Origin: Desulfocapsaceae bacterium
GTDB lineage: Bacteria > Desulfobacterota > Desulfobulbia > Desulfobulbales > Desulfocapsaceae
Direction: 5' to 3'
DNA: 55,483 bases
NCBI GenBank assembly: GCA_028697885.1
Contig: JAQVER010000011.1
Location: 1-55,483 of the forward strand
Below, piece after piece: positions 16,410-25,447 of this stretch. Numbering within the stretch: position 1 is the stretch's first letter; the number at the start of each line of letters is the position of its first letter. The position numbers were made by a program, and so were the translations under genes. Below the pieces are notes generated by a model. That model had not been told where the DNA came from and ran no database searches. It was given only the letters and a program-made list of their open reading frames with translations.

Positions 16410-18470
16410 ATGACGACAACCCTATCAAAAAAAGAAATAAAAATGTTACAGCAACATGAACGTCGTAACAAACTGCTCACCGCCATCAGTGAACTCAGCG
16501 CCACGGACAACGCGCACACTGATCTCAACTTCCTCTTGAGGGAATGTTGCCGCATCATCCTGGAAAAAGAAGAGTTCTGCCTGGTATGGGCCGGTAAGAG
16601 AGATATGGAAGGTACCGGCATTACACCACTTGTAGCATTGACCTCTGAGAATCTTCCAGAGAAAGATTGTATGACTCTGGTTGAACAGGTCATCACCGAC
16701 ATGAATGACAACAACCCTGCGGCCCGCGCACTCTTATCGGGGAGTCGTGTCATCATTCAAGACATTAGTACCGGCCCATCTTCTCCAATTCTCAGTGAAA
16801 TGGCAAACAAAACAGGCGTCCGCTCCTGCTCTTCATGGCCGCTGATTCACAAAGGTTGCGAATATGGGGTCATCAACATCCATTCCGACCAAATCGACAC
16901 CTTTACAGAATCCGAGGTGGATTTTCTGGCCCTGGTTATTGCCGACATCTCACTGGCCCTCTACTCTCAGGAGATGAGAAACCGCCTGGAGATTGAGCGC
17001 GACTTTAACCGTGAGATTATTAATACCGTGCAGGCCATGATGGTGTCGATTGCCCCCTGCGGAAAGATCCTCTCCTTGAATCCCAAGGCAGAAGAAGTTA
17101 CTGAATATTCCCAGGAGGAAGTGTATGAAAAATACTGGGTGGACGCGCTGATCGCCCCGGAGTCTCGCGCCTCATGCCAACATCTGGTTTCTGAAATTAT
17201 TAAAGGAAGTAGTGAAAATATCAATTTTCAGGCAACGCTTTTGACCAAAAGCAACAAGAACAGAACCATTAAATGGCACGCTTCCATCCGCCCAGATATC
17301 CAGGAGAGCAAGGTAGGTCTGGTTCTTTTTGGCATAGACATCACTCAACAACTACAAGCCGATCTGGCGCTGAATCGAGCAATCACAAAATGGGAGAACC
17401 TCTTTGCCTCCATCCAGGATCCAGCCCTGATCGTATCCAGTGAAAATATTATCCTTGATGCCAACCCGGCCACCTTTGCCGCCGCGCGAAAAATCAGGGA
17501 AGAGGTTATCGATCAAAAAGTCTGTGACATCCTCCACGGAGGACGCGCAGCGGGCGCTACTTGCCCTCTAGAGGCACAGATCAGCACCAGAAAAAGCATG
17601 ATTAATGAAGCTGAGCTAAGAGGCTTAAATGGCAATTATCTTATAACGCTCAGTCCCCTAGCACCAACGGAAGGCCACCAGGAAGCCACGCTGCTGATCG
17701 CCAGAGATCTCACCGAAGAAGAACTGATGAAGGCCGAGGCCATGCGCGCGGCTCAACTGGCTTCCGTTGGCGAACTGGCTGCGGGTGTCGCTCATGAAAT
17801 CAATAATCCCATTAATGGGATCATCAATTATGCCCAGATCATCCTTGACGACCCCCTTGATCCTGAAAACCTGGACAACCTGCATCGTATTATCAGAGAA
17901 GGCAAACGGATAGCAGCAATTGTCAGCAATCTCCTCGACTTTGCCCGCCGCCATGAAGATTCTCAGGCCCCTGTCGTGCTCCAGAATGTAATCACAAACT
18001 GTATTGATCTGATCAATCATCAACTCAAAAAAGACAGTATCATCCTGGAACTTGATATGCCGGAGACCTTGCCCCCAATCATGTGTAACTCCCAACAGAT
18101 CCAGCAGGTCCTCTTGAATATTATGAGTAATGCACGATACGCCCTGAACAAACGGTATCCTGAACCAAATCCAAACAAACGGGTAACAATCAAAGGACAG
18201 GAAATAACACAGAAAGAAAAATCATATATTCGCCTGACCATCACCGACCAGGGGACAGGTATTGAGCATGACATCATGGATCGCCTGTTTGATCCTTTTT
18301 TTTCAACGAAACCAAGTGGCGAAGGAACTGGACTTGGGCTCAGTATCAGCCATGGTCTGGTCCTTGAAAATAATGGCTTCCTGAGAGTCAGCAGCGAAAT
18401 GGGACGTTCCACCTCATTGATCGTTGACCTGCCTGTTGCAGAAAACAGTGGAGACTCACATGATAACTAA
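16410..18470 (+). CDS. Soluble GAF-PAS-PAS sensor histidine kinase
   Basis: About 686 residues with no membrane segment. A GAF domain (about 20-185) is followed by two PAS domains (about 195-315 and 325-435). A complete kinase core follows: H462 in [14 protein letters not shown] box LLNIMSNARYAL, DQGTGI, LFDPFFSTK and [14 protein letters not shown] 16410 is chosen because GGAG lies 6 bases before it; GTG 16386 and ATG 16398 are in frame but lack such a site. The next genes encode a PAS-only membrane protein (overlapping) and an NtrC-type activator, so this is the probable kinase for that activator. Confidence 0.88.
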   Translation: MTTTLSKKEIKMLQQHERRNKLLTAISELSATDNAHTDLNFLLRECCRIILEKEEFCLVWAGKRDMEGTGITPLVALTSENLPEKDCMTLVEQVITDMNDNNPAARALLSGSRVIIQDISTGPSSPILSEMANKTGVRSCSSWPLIHKGCEYGVINIHSDQIDTFTESEVDFLALVIADISLALYSQEMRNRLEIERDFNREIINTVQAMMVSIAPCGKILSLNPKAEEVTEYSQEEVYEKYWVDALIAPESRASCQHLVSEIIKGSSENINFQATLLTKSNKNRTIKWHASIRPDIQESKVGLVLFGIDITQQLQADLALNRAITKWENLFASIQDPALIVSSENIILDANPATFAAARKIREEVIDQKVCDILHGGRAAGATCPLEAQISTRKSMINEAELRGLNGNYLITLSPLAPTEGHQEATLLIARDLTEEELMKAEAMRAAQLASVGELAAGVAHEINNPINGIINYAQIILDDPLDPENLDNLHRIIREGKRIAAIVSNLLDFARRHEDSQAPVVLQNVITNCIDLINHQLKKDSIILELDMPETLPPIMCNSQQIQQVLLNIMSNARYALNKRYPEPNPNKRVTIKGQEITQKEKSYIRLTITDQGTGIEHDIMDRLFDPFFSTKPSGEGTGLGLSISHGLVLENNGFLRVSSEMGRSTSLIVDLPVAENSGDSHDN

Positions 18471-19590
18471 GATGACGACTAAAACACGAATTCTCTCCTG
18501 CATCGCCCTCCTTTTTTTCGCGACGACCCTGATCCTCTATTATCTTGACCGACTCCAGACAGACAGCACCGCCACTCTTCAACTGCCTTACGCCCTCTGG
18601 TCGTGTATTATCATGACCGGGCTCTTCATTGCCACAGCATTCTTGATTCTCTGGGGTTGCAGACAATACACCACACTCCTTGACAAAAACAGCACCCTAC
18701 TGGCAGAGACCACCCACTCACTCATGGAAACCCAGCTCAATCTGGAAGAAACCGTAGAACGAAGGACATTTGAACTGGCAGTGGTAAACGGCTCTTTGAA
18801 CCGGGAAATTGCGGAACGTATCCAGGCAGAGACAGAAAGCAGAAAACTGCAGCAACGCTTTGAGATCATCCTTGACTCCGCCGCGGAAGGAATTTTTGGT
18901 ATCGACACCAGTGGCAATGTCACCTTTATCAACAAAACCGCTTCCCGTTTACTGGGATGGCGCAGACAAGATCTCATTGGCAACTCACATCACGATATTG
19001 TTCATCACTCCCATAATGATGGCAGCAAATATCCCATCAGTGAATGCCCGATTCACAAGACTTATAAAGATGGCTCCATTCATTATGAATCCGATGAAAC
19101 ATTCTGGACAAAATCAGGGACAAGTTTTCCGGTAGAATACACAAGCACGCCCATTGTTGAAAACGACACCCTGAGCGGTGCGGTTGTAGTTTTCCGAGAC
19201 ATCTCAGAGAACAACAAACTGAAAAAACAGCTTGAGCTGATTGTCAATTCTGCCGGAGAAGGGATCTTTGGACTGGACGCCCAGGGCAATGTCACTTTTC
19301 TCAACAAAGCTGCCTCGATTATGCTGGGATGGGAGGCTGAAGATCTGATCGGGAAATCCCATCACGACCTTGTCCATCACACCCACGCAAACGGCGAACA
19401 CTATCCGGAAGAGGAGTGTCCCATCTATATGGCCTATAAAGATGGTGCCGTGCACTATAAATCAGATGACATCTTCTGGACCAAGACCGGTGAATCCTTC
19501 CCTGTCGAATATACCAGCACTCCCATCAGGGAAAAAAATCAACTCACCGGGGCTGTTGTGGTCTTCAGAGACCTGAACATCTTTACTTGA
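18460..19590 (+). CDS. Membrane-anchored tandem PAS protein without output domain
   Basis: About 376 residues. Two membrane helices lie near the N terminus (about 10-28 and 45-65), then a coiled coil (about 75-130), then two PAS domains similar to each other. Both carry the same unusual His/Cys-rich insert (SHHDIVHHSHNDG with SECPI, and SHHDLVHHTHANG with EECPI) and the same WTK-GxSFPVEYTSTPI end. The chain stops right after the second PAS, and no kinase, cyclase or methyl-acceptor domain is present. The start at 18460 has GTGGAG 6 bases before it and overlaps the kinase stop. It may pass a membrane signal to the neighbouring kinase. Confidence 0.8.
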   Translation: MITKMTTKTRILSCIALLFFATTLILYYLDRLQTDSTATLQLPYALWSCIIMTGLFIATAFLILWGCRQYTTLLDKNSTLLAETTHSLMETQLNLEETVERRTFELAVVNGSLNREIAERIQAETESRKLQQRFEIILDSAAEGIFGIDTSGNVTFINKTASRLLGWRRQDLIGNSHHDIVHHSHNDGSKYPISECPIHKTYKDGSIHYESDETFWTKSGTSFPVEYTSTPIVENDTLSGAVVVFRDISENNKLKKQLELIVNSAGEGIFGLDAQGNVTFLNKAASIMLGWEAEDLIGKSHHDLVHHTHANGEHYPEEECPIYMAYKDGAVHYKSDDIFWTKTGESFPVEYTSTPIREKNQLTGAVVVFRDLNIFT

Positions 19591-19637
19591 AAAATACCTT
19601 CACCTGAATAGGTTCAACAAATAACAGCGAGACTATC

Positions 19638-21452
19638 ATGCCTGAATATGAAGAGAACGAAACCGCCATTCTTGTTGTTGACGATGAGGAGAGCCTGCGC
19701 CACACCTTTCAGATCTTTCTGAAACGCCAAGGCTATTCACCGGTCATTATGGCCGCCACCTTTGAGGAGGCGGTCACCGCCCTGACCAGCCATACATTTG
19801 ACCTGATCATCAGTGATATCGTTCTTGAAGGTGCCTCCGGGATTGACCTGCTAAAACGGACCAGAGAATTGGGCCTTGATTGCCCTGTTGTCATGGTCAC
19901 TGGTTATCCCAACGTAGAAACGGCCGCCGAGGCAGTACGTCTTGGCGCCTTTGATTATATCCCCAAACCCGTTGAAAAAGAGACCCTGCTTCGAACCGCA
20001 CGATTGGCCCTGCAACAACGTAAACTGGAACAGGAAAAAAAAAGGGCCGAACTGGAGCGGGAACAGTACCGAAGTTCTCTGGAAACCATTTTTCGAAGTG
20101 TCACCGATGCCATTCTCACTGCCGATCGTGATTTCAACATTCTCAGGATGAACCCGGCTGCCAGGATTCTGTTCCTCGAACTGCGGCCACAACTGGTTGA
20201 AGGAGCAAATCTTATATCAAGCTGCGGCAACGATGAGTTCTGCCCGCTAAAAGATGACGCCGAAAAAGTCCTGCGTACCGGTATTGAAATCACTGAACAT
20301 CGGATTGAATGCACCACCCCGGACAAGCGCCAGAAGGTTCTTTCTATCTGTATCTCTCCGTTGGAAGATGGAAGGGGCGGTTTTCAGGGTATTGTCATCG
20401 TCGTTCGTGATATGACCAGTAAAATCCCCCTGCAGTCCGGCAGACGATCAACCTTTCACCGGATCATCGGGGCCAGTGATGCCATGCAGACCGTCTATAC
20501 CATGATCGAAAACGTGGGCCGGGTTGACACCACTGTTCTTGTTACCGGGGAATCGGGCACCGGTAAGGAACTGGTGACTGAGGCCCTGCACCTTGAAAGT
20601 CACAGAAAAAATCGACCGCTTATCAAGGTTGACTGTACAGCCATCCCTGAAAATCTCCTGGAGAGTGAACTCTTCGGTCACAAAAAAGGATCCTTTACCG
20701 GGGCTGATCAGGACAGAATGGGCCGGATCCTCCAGGCCGATGGAGGCACTCTCTTTCTCGACGAAATTGGCGATATATCGCCGATGATGCAGCTACGTCT
20801 GCTACGCTTTCTCCAGGAAAAGACCTTTTATCCAGTCGGCCGGGACACCCCGATTCAGGTGGATGTCAGAGTCATTGGCGCCACCAATGTGGATCTGAAG
20901 AAAAAAGTCCAGGAAGGGGGCTTTCGCGAAGACCTCTACTTTCGCCTGCGCGTTATCGACATCATCCTGCCTCCACTGCGGGAACGCCAGAATGATGTTA
21001 TCCTCCTGACCAACCACTTTATCCAGAAATTTTCCAGCAGGATCGGCAAGACCGTGAGCGGCATTTCTGATCAGGCCAGAGAACTCCTTTCCTCGTATCC
21101 CTGGCCTGGAAATATCCGAGAGCTGGAACATGTCATCGAACGGGCCTGCGTCCTCTGCTACGGCTCCACCATATCCACAGAACATCTTCCCCTTGAGGTC
21201 ACCACCTACAGACCGGAGCAGACCCCATTTGGCCATAGTATAATAACGCAACCCCCATACCTGGAGACAGCACCTGCCAACACCTACACAGTCCCCCTTG
21301 AACATATGCCCATCGTCGACCGAATACTTGCCGCACTCAGTAAGGCCGGAGGTAACAAGGCAAAAGCGGCCCGCCTCCTGGGCATGGACCGCTCCACCCT
21401 CTACCGCAAGGTGCGGGAACTCAATATTGACCTGAATGTCCTTAAATTGTGA
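19638..21452 (+). CDS. NtrC-family sigma-54 activator (REC-PAS-AAA-Fis)
   Basis: 604 residues. The receiver has D60 in LIISDIVLEG. A linker coiled coil and a PAS domain (about 140-255) precede the AAA+ domain (about 275-500), which has GESGTGKE, Walker B GGTLFLDEIGDI and the sigma-54 contact loop. The loop reads GSFTGA at 351-356 rather than the consensus GAFTGA, a tolerated variant in some members. A Fis-type helix-turn-helix ends the protein (GGNKAKAARLLGMDRSTLYR). It is third in an operon with the kinase and the PAS protein. Three sigma-54 promoters lie nearby (15258, 21891, 29985), the likely targets. Confidence 0.92.
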   Translation: MPEYEENETAILVVDDEESLRHTFQIFLKRQGYSPVIMAATFEEAVTALTSHTFDLIISDIVLEGASGIDLLKRTRELGLDCPVVMVTGYPNVETAAEAVRLGAFDYIPKPVEKETLLRTARLALQQRKLEQEKKRAELEREQYRSSLETIFRSVTDAILTADRDFNILRMNPAARILFLELRPQLVEGANLISSCGNDEFCPLKDDAEKVLRTGIEITEHRIECTTPDKRQKVLSICISPLEDGRGGFQGIVIVVRDMTSKIPLQSGRRSTFHRIIGASDAMQTVYTMIENVGRVDTTVLVTGESGTGKELVTEALHLESHRKNRPLIKVDCTAIPENLLESELFGHKKGSFTGADQDRMGRILQADGGTLFLDEIGDISPMMQLRLLRFLQEKTFYPVGRDTPIQVDVRVIGATNVDLKKKVQEGGFREDLYFRLRVIDIILPPLRERQNDVILLTNHFIQKFSSRIGKTVSGISDQARELLSSYPWPGNIRELEHVIERACVLCYGSTISTEHLPLEVTTYRPEQTPFGHSIITQPPYLETAPANTYTVPLEHMPIVDRILAALSKAGGNKAKAARLLGMDRSTLYRKVRELNIDLNVLKL

Positions 21453-21548
21453 TGAAGTGTCTCGGCCAAGGTGAGAATGACTGATTTTAAGGATCTGCAG
21501 CTCTCCCCATCCGACCTTCGGTCGCCTTCTCCCTCAGTGAGAAGGATG

Positions 21549-21571
21549 AAACTCCAGTAGAATTGGAGTTT
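21549..21571 (+). terminator. Probable intrinsic terminator of the kinase/activator operon
   Basis: AAACTCCA (21549-21556) pairs with TGGAGTTT (21564-21571) around a 7-base loop, and a short T/C-rich stretch follows. Smaller hairpins (CGACC-TTC-GGTCG, CCTTCTC/GAGAAGG) lie just before. Confidence 0.5.
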
Positions 21572-21581
21572 TCCCCATTTT

Positions 21582-21636
21582 TTTACCACACATCTGTTGC
21601 CACACAAGCGTGGTTTTGCAACAGATGTGCGGTAAA
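21582..21636. promoter_or_regulatory. 19-bp inverted repeat, candidate activator site for the FtsH operon
   Basis: TTTACCACACATCTGTTGC (21582-21600) and its reverse complement (21618-21636) match at 18 of 19 positions, separated by 17 bases. Each arm contains CACATCTGTTGC, one base from the box 2 pattern CACTTYTGTWGC of the small-protein cassettes. It lies about 255-310 bp before the -24 element at 21891. It might instead be a second terminator hairpin. The rest of the 503-base gap 21453-21955 is AT-rich and holds no gene that I can support. Confidence 0.5.
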
Positions 21637-21890
21637 GTCCTTTCCTTTTTTCACTTTTTCACTCCCCCCTCTTCTCCTCTCTCCTGGCGGCACCAGCAAA
21701 ACTCGGGCACAATAATTAAGCATTTTTATCATAAGATATCGGCATATTAACCTAAAATATCTCCGTTCACAATGCAGACAGCCAGCGAAGAAGACCATAC
21801 AACAAACTGAACGAATCCTCATATATTTACCCTACAAATACAACAAGATATCAATGATCCCCTCCGAAGGGACAAAAAGCCGCCAAAACA

Positions 21891-21907
21891 TGGCACCATA
21901 TGTGCAA
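21891..21907 (+). promoter_or_regulatory. Sigma-54 (-24/-12) promoter of the transposase-like/FtsH operon
   Basis: TGGCACCATATGTGCAA is close to consensus (TGGCAC-N5-TTGCA) with correct GG-GC spacing. It predicts a transcript start near 21917, about 40 bases before the ATG at 21956. Confidence 0.75.
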
Positions 21908-21955
21908 TAACTCTAATCAAAGTGGATAAGTCAGGAACTTTTAACTGGTGACACA

Positions 21956-22879
21956 ATGAATGAGCCGTTCCATCATACAAACACCTTCTCGATGAACGAA
22001 CAGCTGATTCCAAACTGGTTCAGTGATGAAGACACCTGCCTTGCTTTTCTTTTTCATAAACGCTGGCCGCAAGGTTTCCAATGCCCTTACTGCCAATGGC
22101 AACACCAGCAACTCCCTCCTTCCCGTACAATAACCTGCGCACATTGCGGACATCCATCCTCGATCACCACCAATACAATTATGCATGGCAGCAAAAAAGC
22201 CCTTTCCAAATGGCTCCTTGCAATCTGGTGGCTCTGTGCAAATGAGACTGACACCAGCGCCAAAAACCTGCAACGTCTTCTCAAGCTCTCCAGTTATCAA
22301 ACCGCCTGGACATGGTTGCAAAAATTACGTATGGCCATGGGAACGGCAGACAATACCGCCTGCCATGGTCTGATCGAACTGGGATGCGCCCCTGTCCTGC
22401 CCGCATGGGAAAAACCCAATCAAGCCTTGGTCGTTGCTGCTGCAGAGACCATTCTTCCTGCAGGAATCACCGGAAGAATCAGAATGGCCACCATCGAAAC
22501 ACTGGAACCTTCGGCAATCAATACATTTTTGAGAACAGCCGTCACACCCGGGAGCTCTGTCTTTGCCCCTGGACTTGCCGCCTACAGAACAATCGATCAG
22601 GAAGGATATCTCTATGTCGTCGACTCACCGACCCATAATCCCCATCGAGCAGAGCAACTTATCAAGGGCTTTGAGATATGGCTGAATAAGGTCCATCGGG
22701 GAGGAGTGGCGCTGAAGCACTTACAGCTCTATCTGAATGAGTTTTGTTTCAGAAACAACAGCGCCATGCTGCCAAATCTGCAAGCAATCTTCAATCTTCT
22801 GCTCGAAGGTGTTCTGGCCAATAAGCCCAAACCGTATCGAGAGCTGGTGTCCACCCAGGTCATCGTAAGGAGGACCTAA
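21956..22879 (+). CDS. IS1595 (ISXO2-like) transposase-related zinc protein, probably domesticated and catalytically inactive
   Basis: 307 residues. The layout is that of IS1595-family transposases: a zinc ribbon (C43, C46, C61, C64), then SKWLLAIWWL and LSSYQTAWTWLQKLR (helix-turn-helix region), then an ISXO2-like domain ending GGVALKHLQLYLNEFCFR. The first catalytic motif, normally VEVDETY, reads IELGCAP (140-146), and the second (TDG) reads APG (204-206), so two of the DDE/DDN acids are replaced. No terminal repeats were noticed. It has a sigma-54 promoter and its stop overlaps the ftsH ATG behind a GGAGG site, so it is kept as a host gene. I infer a DNA-binding or regulatory role. Confidence 0.75.
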   Translation: MNEPFHHTNTFSMNEQLIPNWFSDEDTCLAFLFHKRWPQGFQCPYCQWQHQQLPPSRTITCAHCGHPSSITTNTIMHGSKKALSKWLLAIWWLCANETDTSAKNLQRLLKLSSYQTAWTWLQKLRMAMGTADNTACHGLIELGCAPVLPAWEKPNQALVVAAAETILPAGITGRIRMATIETLEPSAINTFLRTAVTPGSSVFAPGLAAYRTIDQEGYLYVVDSPTHNPHRAEQLIKGFEIWLNKVHRGGVALKHLQLYLNEFCFRNNSAMLPNLQAIFNLLLEGVLANKPKPYRELVSTQVIVRRT

Positions 22880-24705
22880 TGAATAACATACAGATGGGAT
22901 TATTGATGCTTCTTCTCACTACCCTTGGCGTTGTCGGCTATAACGTCTGGTTGCGGGAAACCACTCCGCCAAGCATGACCTACACCGCATTTCTTGCTGA
23001 TCTAAATAAGGCGGAAATAAAAAAGATTCACCTCCGAGGCGGGGAGATCACCGGAGAGAACAAGAAAGGCAACAGTTTCAGCACGTTCTCTCCAGACGTG
23101 CCGGGACTGATGCCCCAGCTCATCAATAAATCCGTTGAAATTACCGCCGACCCATCAGATCCAGGCCTTGGCAACTTTCTCCAATCCATGATTCCAGTCG
23201 TCCTCATCCTGGGCGGCTGGCTTATCTTCAACAAAACCAAGTCAGGGAAGTCCTCAGGGGCAGGATTTGGCAAAGGAAAAAGCTCCCATCAGACCCCCAT
23301 CGGAGTCAGCAAGATTACCTTTGCCGATGTGGCCGGCATTGAGGAGGCCGAAGGCGAGCTCACCGAGATCGTCGATTCACTCAAAAATCCTGAGAAATTC
23401 AGTAAACTGGGAGGACATATCCCAAAAGGAATATTGCTGCAAGGCCCTCCCGGCACCGGAAAAACCCTGCTCGCCAAGGCTATTGCCGGCGAGGCATCGG
23501 TTCCCTTCTTCTCCATCGGCGGCTCTGATTTTGTGGAGATGTTTGTCGGTGTCGGGGCCTCACGTGTGCGTGAGCTCTTTACCGAGGCGAAGAAAAACGC
23601 CCCCTGTATTATTTTCATCGACGAAATCGATGCCATAGGCGGCAAACGGAGTGGCGGTAACGCCAGCGGTTCCAACGATGAAAGGGAACAGACCCTGAAC
23701 GCCCTGCTCGTTGAGATGGATGGATTTTCATCTGATGAGACGGTCATCCTCGTTGCTGCCACCAACCGACCAGACATGCTCGATCCGGCACTGCTTCGGC
23801 CTGGCCGTTTTGATCGTCAGGTCACCATATCCCTGCCGGATGGCAAAGGAAGACTGAAGATTCTGGAAGTACACGGCAAAAAAATTGTCCTGTCCCCAGG
23901 CATCAACCTGGCAGAGATCGCCAAAAGCATCCCCGGATTCAGTGGTGCAGACATTGCTAATCTGGTCAATGAAGCAGCGCTCACCGCCGCCCGGCATGGC
24001 AAGCAATCAGTTACCCTGCCGGATTTTGAAGAGGCCAAAGATAAGATCATCATGGGTCTGGCCCGTAAGAGTGTTGTTATCAGTGAAAAAGACCGTCGGG
24101 TTACCGCCTATCATGAGGCAGGGCACGCCATCATGGCCACCCTGCTTCCCGAAACAGACCCGGTCCACAAGATTACCATCATTCCTCGGGGCAGGGCTCT
24201 GGGCCTGACGCAACAATTACCGCTGGATGACCGCTATACCTACTCCTATGAGTACATTATCAACAGGATCAAAATCCTCATGGGAGGACGGGTTGCGGAA
24301 GAACTGATCTTCGGCAGACTGACCACCGGTGCCAGTAACGATATCCTCACGGCAACCGAAATTGCCACCCGCCTGATCTGTGAATGGGGGATGAATCCGA
24401 CCATTGGACCAGTCGCCCATATGCAGGACCAGGGCGGATTCCTGGGTGGCGGCTCTTCGGTCAAGCCATACAGCGAGCAGACCGCGCAGACCATCGACCA
24501 CGAAATCAAAAAAACTATCGAAGAATGCTATGAGGCTACGAGGCAGCTGTTGTCGGATCACAACAAATTTCTCCATAAACTGGCAGAAGCGCTGTTGGTT
24601 AATGAAACCGTAGACGCCGAAGAAATGGCCATCGTCTATCACTGTTATCTCAATCAAAAAGGGATTGAAGAATCTTTAAAATTAAAAAGAGAGGGAACGA
24701 ATTAG
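22879..24705 (+). CDS. ftsH: FtsH-type ATP-dependent membrane zinc metalloprotease
   Basis: 608 residues with the full FtsH plan. There are two membrane helices (about 5-21 and 105-121) around a small periplasmic domain, then an AAA+ domain with Walker A GPPGTGKT (from residue 189), pore loop FVGVGASR, Walker [12 protein letters not shown] and the second region of homology [20 protein letters not shown]. The protease domain has zinc site HEAGH (412-416). All catalytic residues are present, so it should be active in degrading membrane and regulatory proteins. It is translationally coupled to the transposase-like gene (TAATG overlap). It is probably an extra FtsH dedicated to this locus, since housekeeping ftsH usually sits next to folP or tilS. 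Confidence 0.92.
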   Translation: MNNIQMGLLMLLLTTLGVVGYNVWLRETTPPSMTYTAFLADLNKAEIKKIHLRGGEITGENKKGNSFSTFSPDVPGLMPQLINKSVEITADPSDPGLGNFLQSMIPVVLILGGWLIFNKTKSGKSSGAGFGKGKSSHQTPIGVSKITFADVAGIEEAEGELTEIVDSLKNPEKFSKLGGHIPKGILLQGPPGTGKTLLAKAIAGEASVPFFSIGGSDFVEMFVGVGASRVRELFTEAKKNAPCIIFIDEIDAIGGKRSGGNASGSNDEREQTLNALLVEMDGFSSDETVILVAATNRPDMLDPALLRPGRFDRQVTISLPDGKGRLKILEVHGKKIVLSPGINLAEIAKSIPGFSGADIANLVNEAALTAARHGKQSVTLPDFEEAKDKIIMGLARKSVVISEKDRRVTAYHEAGHAIMATLLPETDPVHKITIIPRGRALGLTQQLPLDDRYTYSYEYIINRIKILMGGRVAEELIFGRLTTGASNDILTATEIATRLICEWGMNPTIGPVAHMQDQGGFLGGGSSVKPYSEQTAQTIDHEIKKTIEECYEATRQLLSDHNKFLHKLAEALLVNETVDAEEMAIVYHCYLNQKGIEESLKLKREGTN

Positions 24706-24865
24706 AGCTAAAGTTCATTGCGTATATCGTAAGTCGTAACTGCGCAGATGTTTCGTCTACAGGTGTTCAGGACAAAGGGAAAACTCCTGACAGACTCCAT
24801 GTCTAAACAAGCTGAGCCGTTACCATAGGTCTTTGTTTCGTTAATTTTTTAAAGGAGGAAAACGT

Positions 24866-25402
24866 ATGCGAACAAGAAAAAAATTACTTCGCACCACTTT
24901 GGCCCTAGCCATTGGGAGTGTGTTGCTTTGGCCGCAACCAGGAAGCGCCATGGAGGCTGCCGATGCGCCGGAAACAGTTGAAATCAACAGCCTGAGCCGA
25001 CTCTATAGTGGAGTTGATTTTAATCACGCCATGCACACCGAGATTGCGACCTGTGTGCAGTGTCATCATCACACCACCGGCGGAGAGGTAACTGACCCTA
25101 ACTGTATCCGCTGTCACGCCAAAAGCGGTGAATCCGATACCGTCTCGTGCCAGGAGTGTCACAGCAGTGATCGTTTCAGTAAAGAAGATCTCAGCAAACG
25201 AGACAACCCTGCACTCTATCATATTGACAAGCCGGGATTGAAAGGCGCCTACCATCTCAACTGTGTGACCTGCCACCAGAAGACGGGCGGGCCGACCGGC
25301 TGTCAGGACTGTCATACCATGACCGAGGCAGGAGAAAAGATGTTTCAAACAGGAAAATACGCCCCAACTGAAACCACAGGCGGTGAACACAGTGGCCATT
25401 AA
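24866..25402 (+). CDS. Periplasmic pentaheme c3-like cytochrome c
   Basis: 178 residues starting with a signal peptide (MRTRKKLLRTTLALAIGSVL, cleavage near AMEA). Five CXXCH motifs are visible: CVQCH, CIRCH, CQECH, CVTCH and CQDCH. FNHAMHT before the first and CVQCHHH recall class III cytochrome c3. The first two and last two motifs form a c3-like core and CQECH is an extra haem site. A strong ribosome site (AAAGGAGGA) precedes the ATG. With the next two genes it forms an electron-transfer module in which it would exchange electrons with periplasmic donors such as hydrogenase or formate dehydrogenase. Confidence 0.88.
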   Translation: MRTRKKLLRTTLALAIGSVLLWPQPGSAMEAADAPETVEINSLSRLYSGVDFNHAMHTEIATCVQCHHHTTGGEVTDPNCIRCHAKSGESDTVSCQECHSSDRFSKEDLSKRDNPALYHIDKPGLKGAYHLNCVTCHQKTGGPTGCQDCHTMTEAGEKMFQTGKYAPTETTGGEHSGH

Positions 25403-25447
25403 GCATCTTTCAAGATCCAGATTGTTCAAAAAAAGAGGTAACCAGCA

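Noticed and set aside
21956..22879. Active insertion sequence
   Set aside because: Catalytic acids are replaced, no terminal repeats or target duplication were noticed, and the gene is coupled to ftsH.
22879..24705. FtsH as the housekeeping copy
   Set aside because: The usual neighbours (tilS, folP, rlmE) are absent and it is coupled to a transposase-like gene under sigma-54 control, so an accessory copy is more likely, though this cannot be proven from the window.
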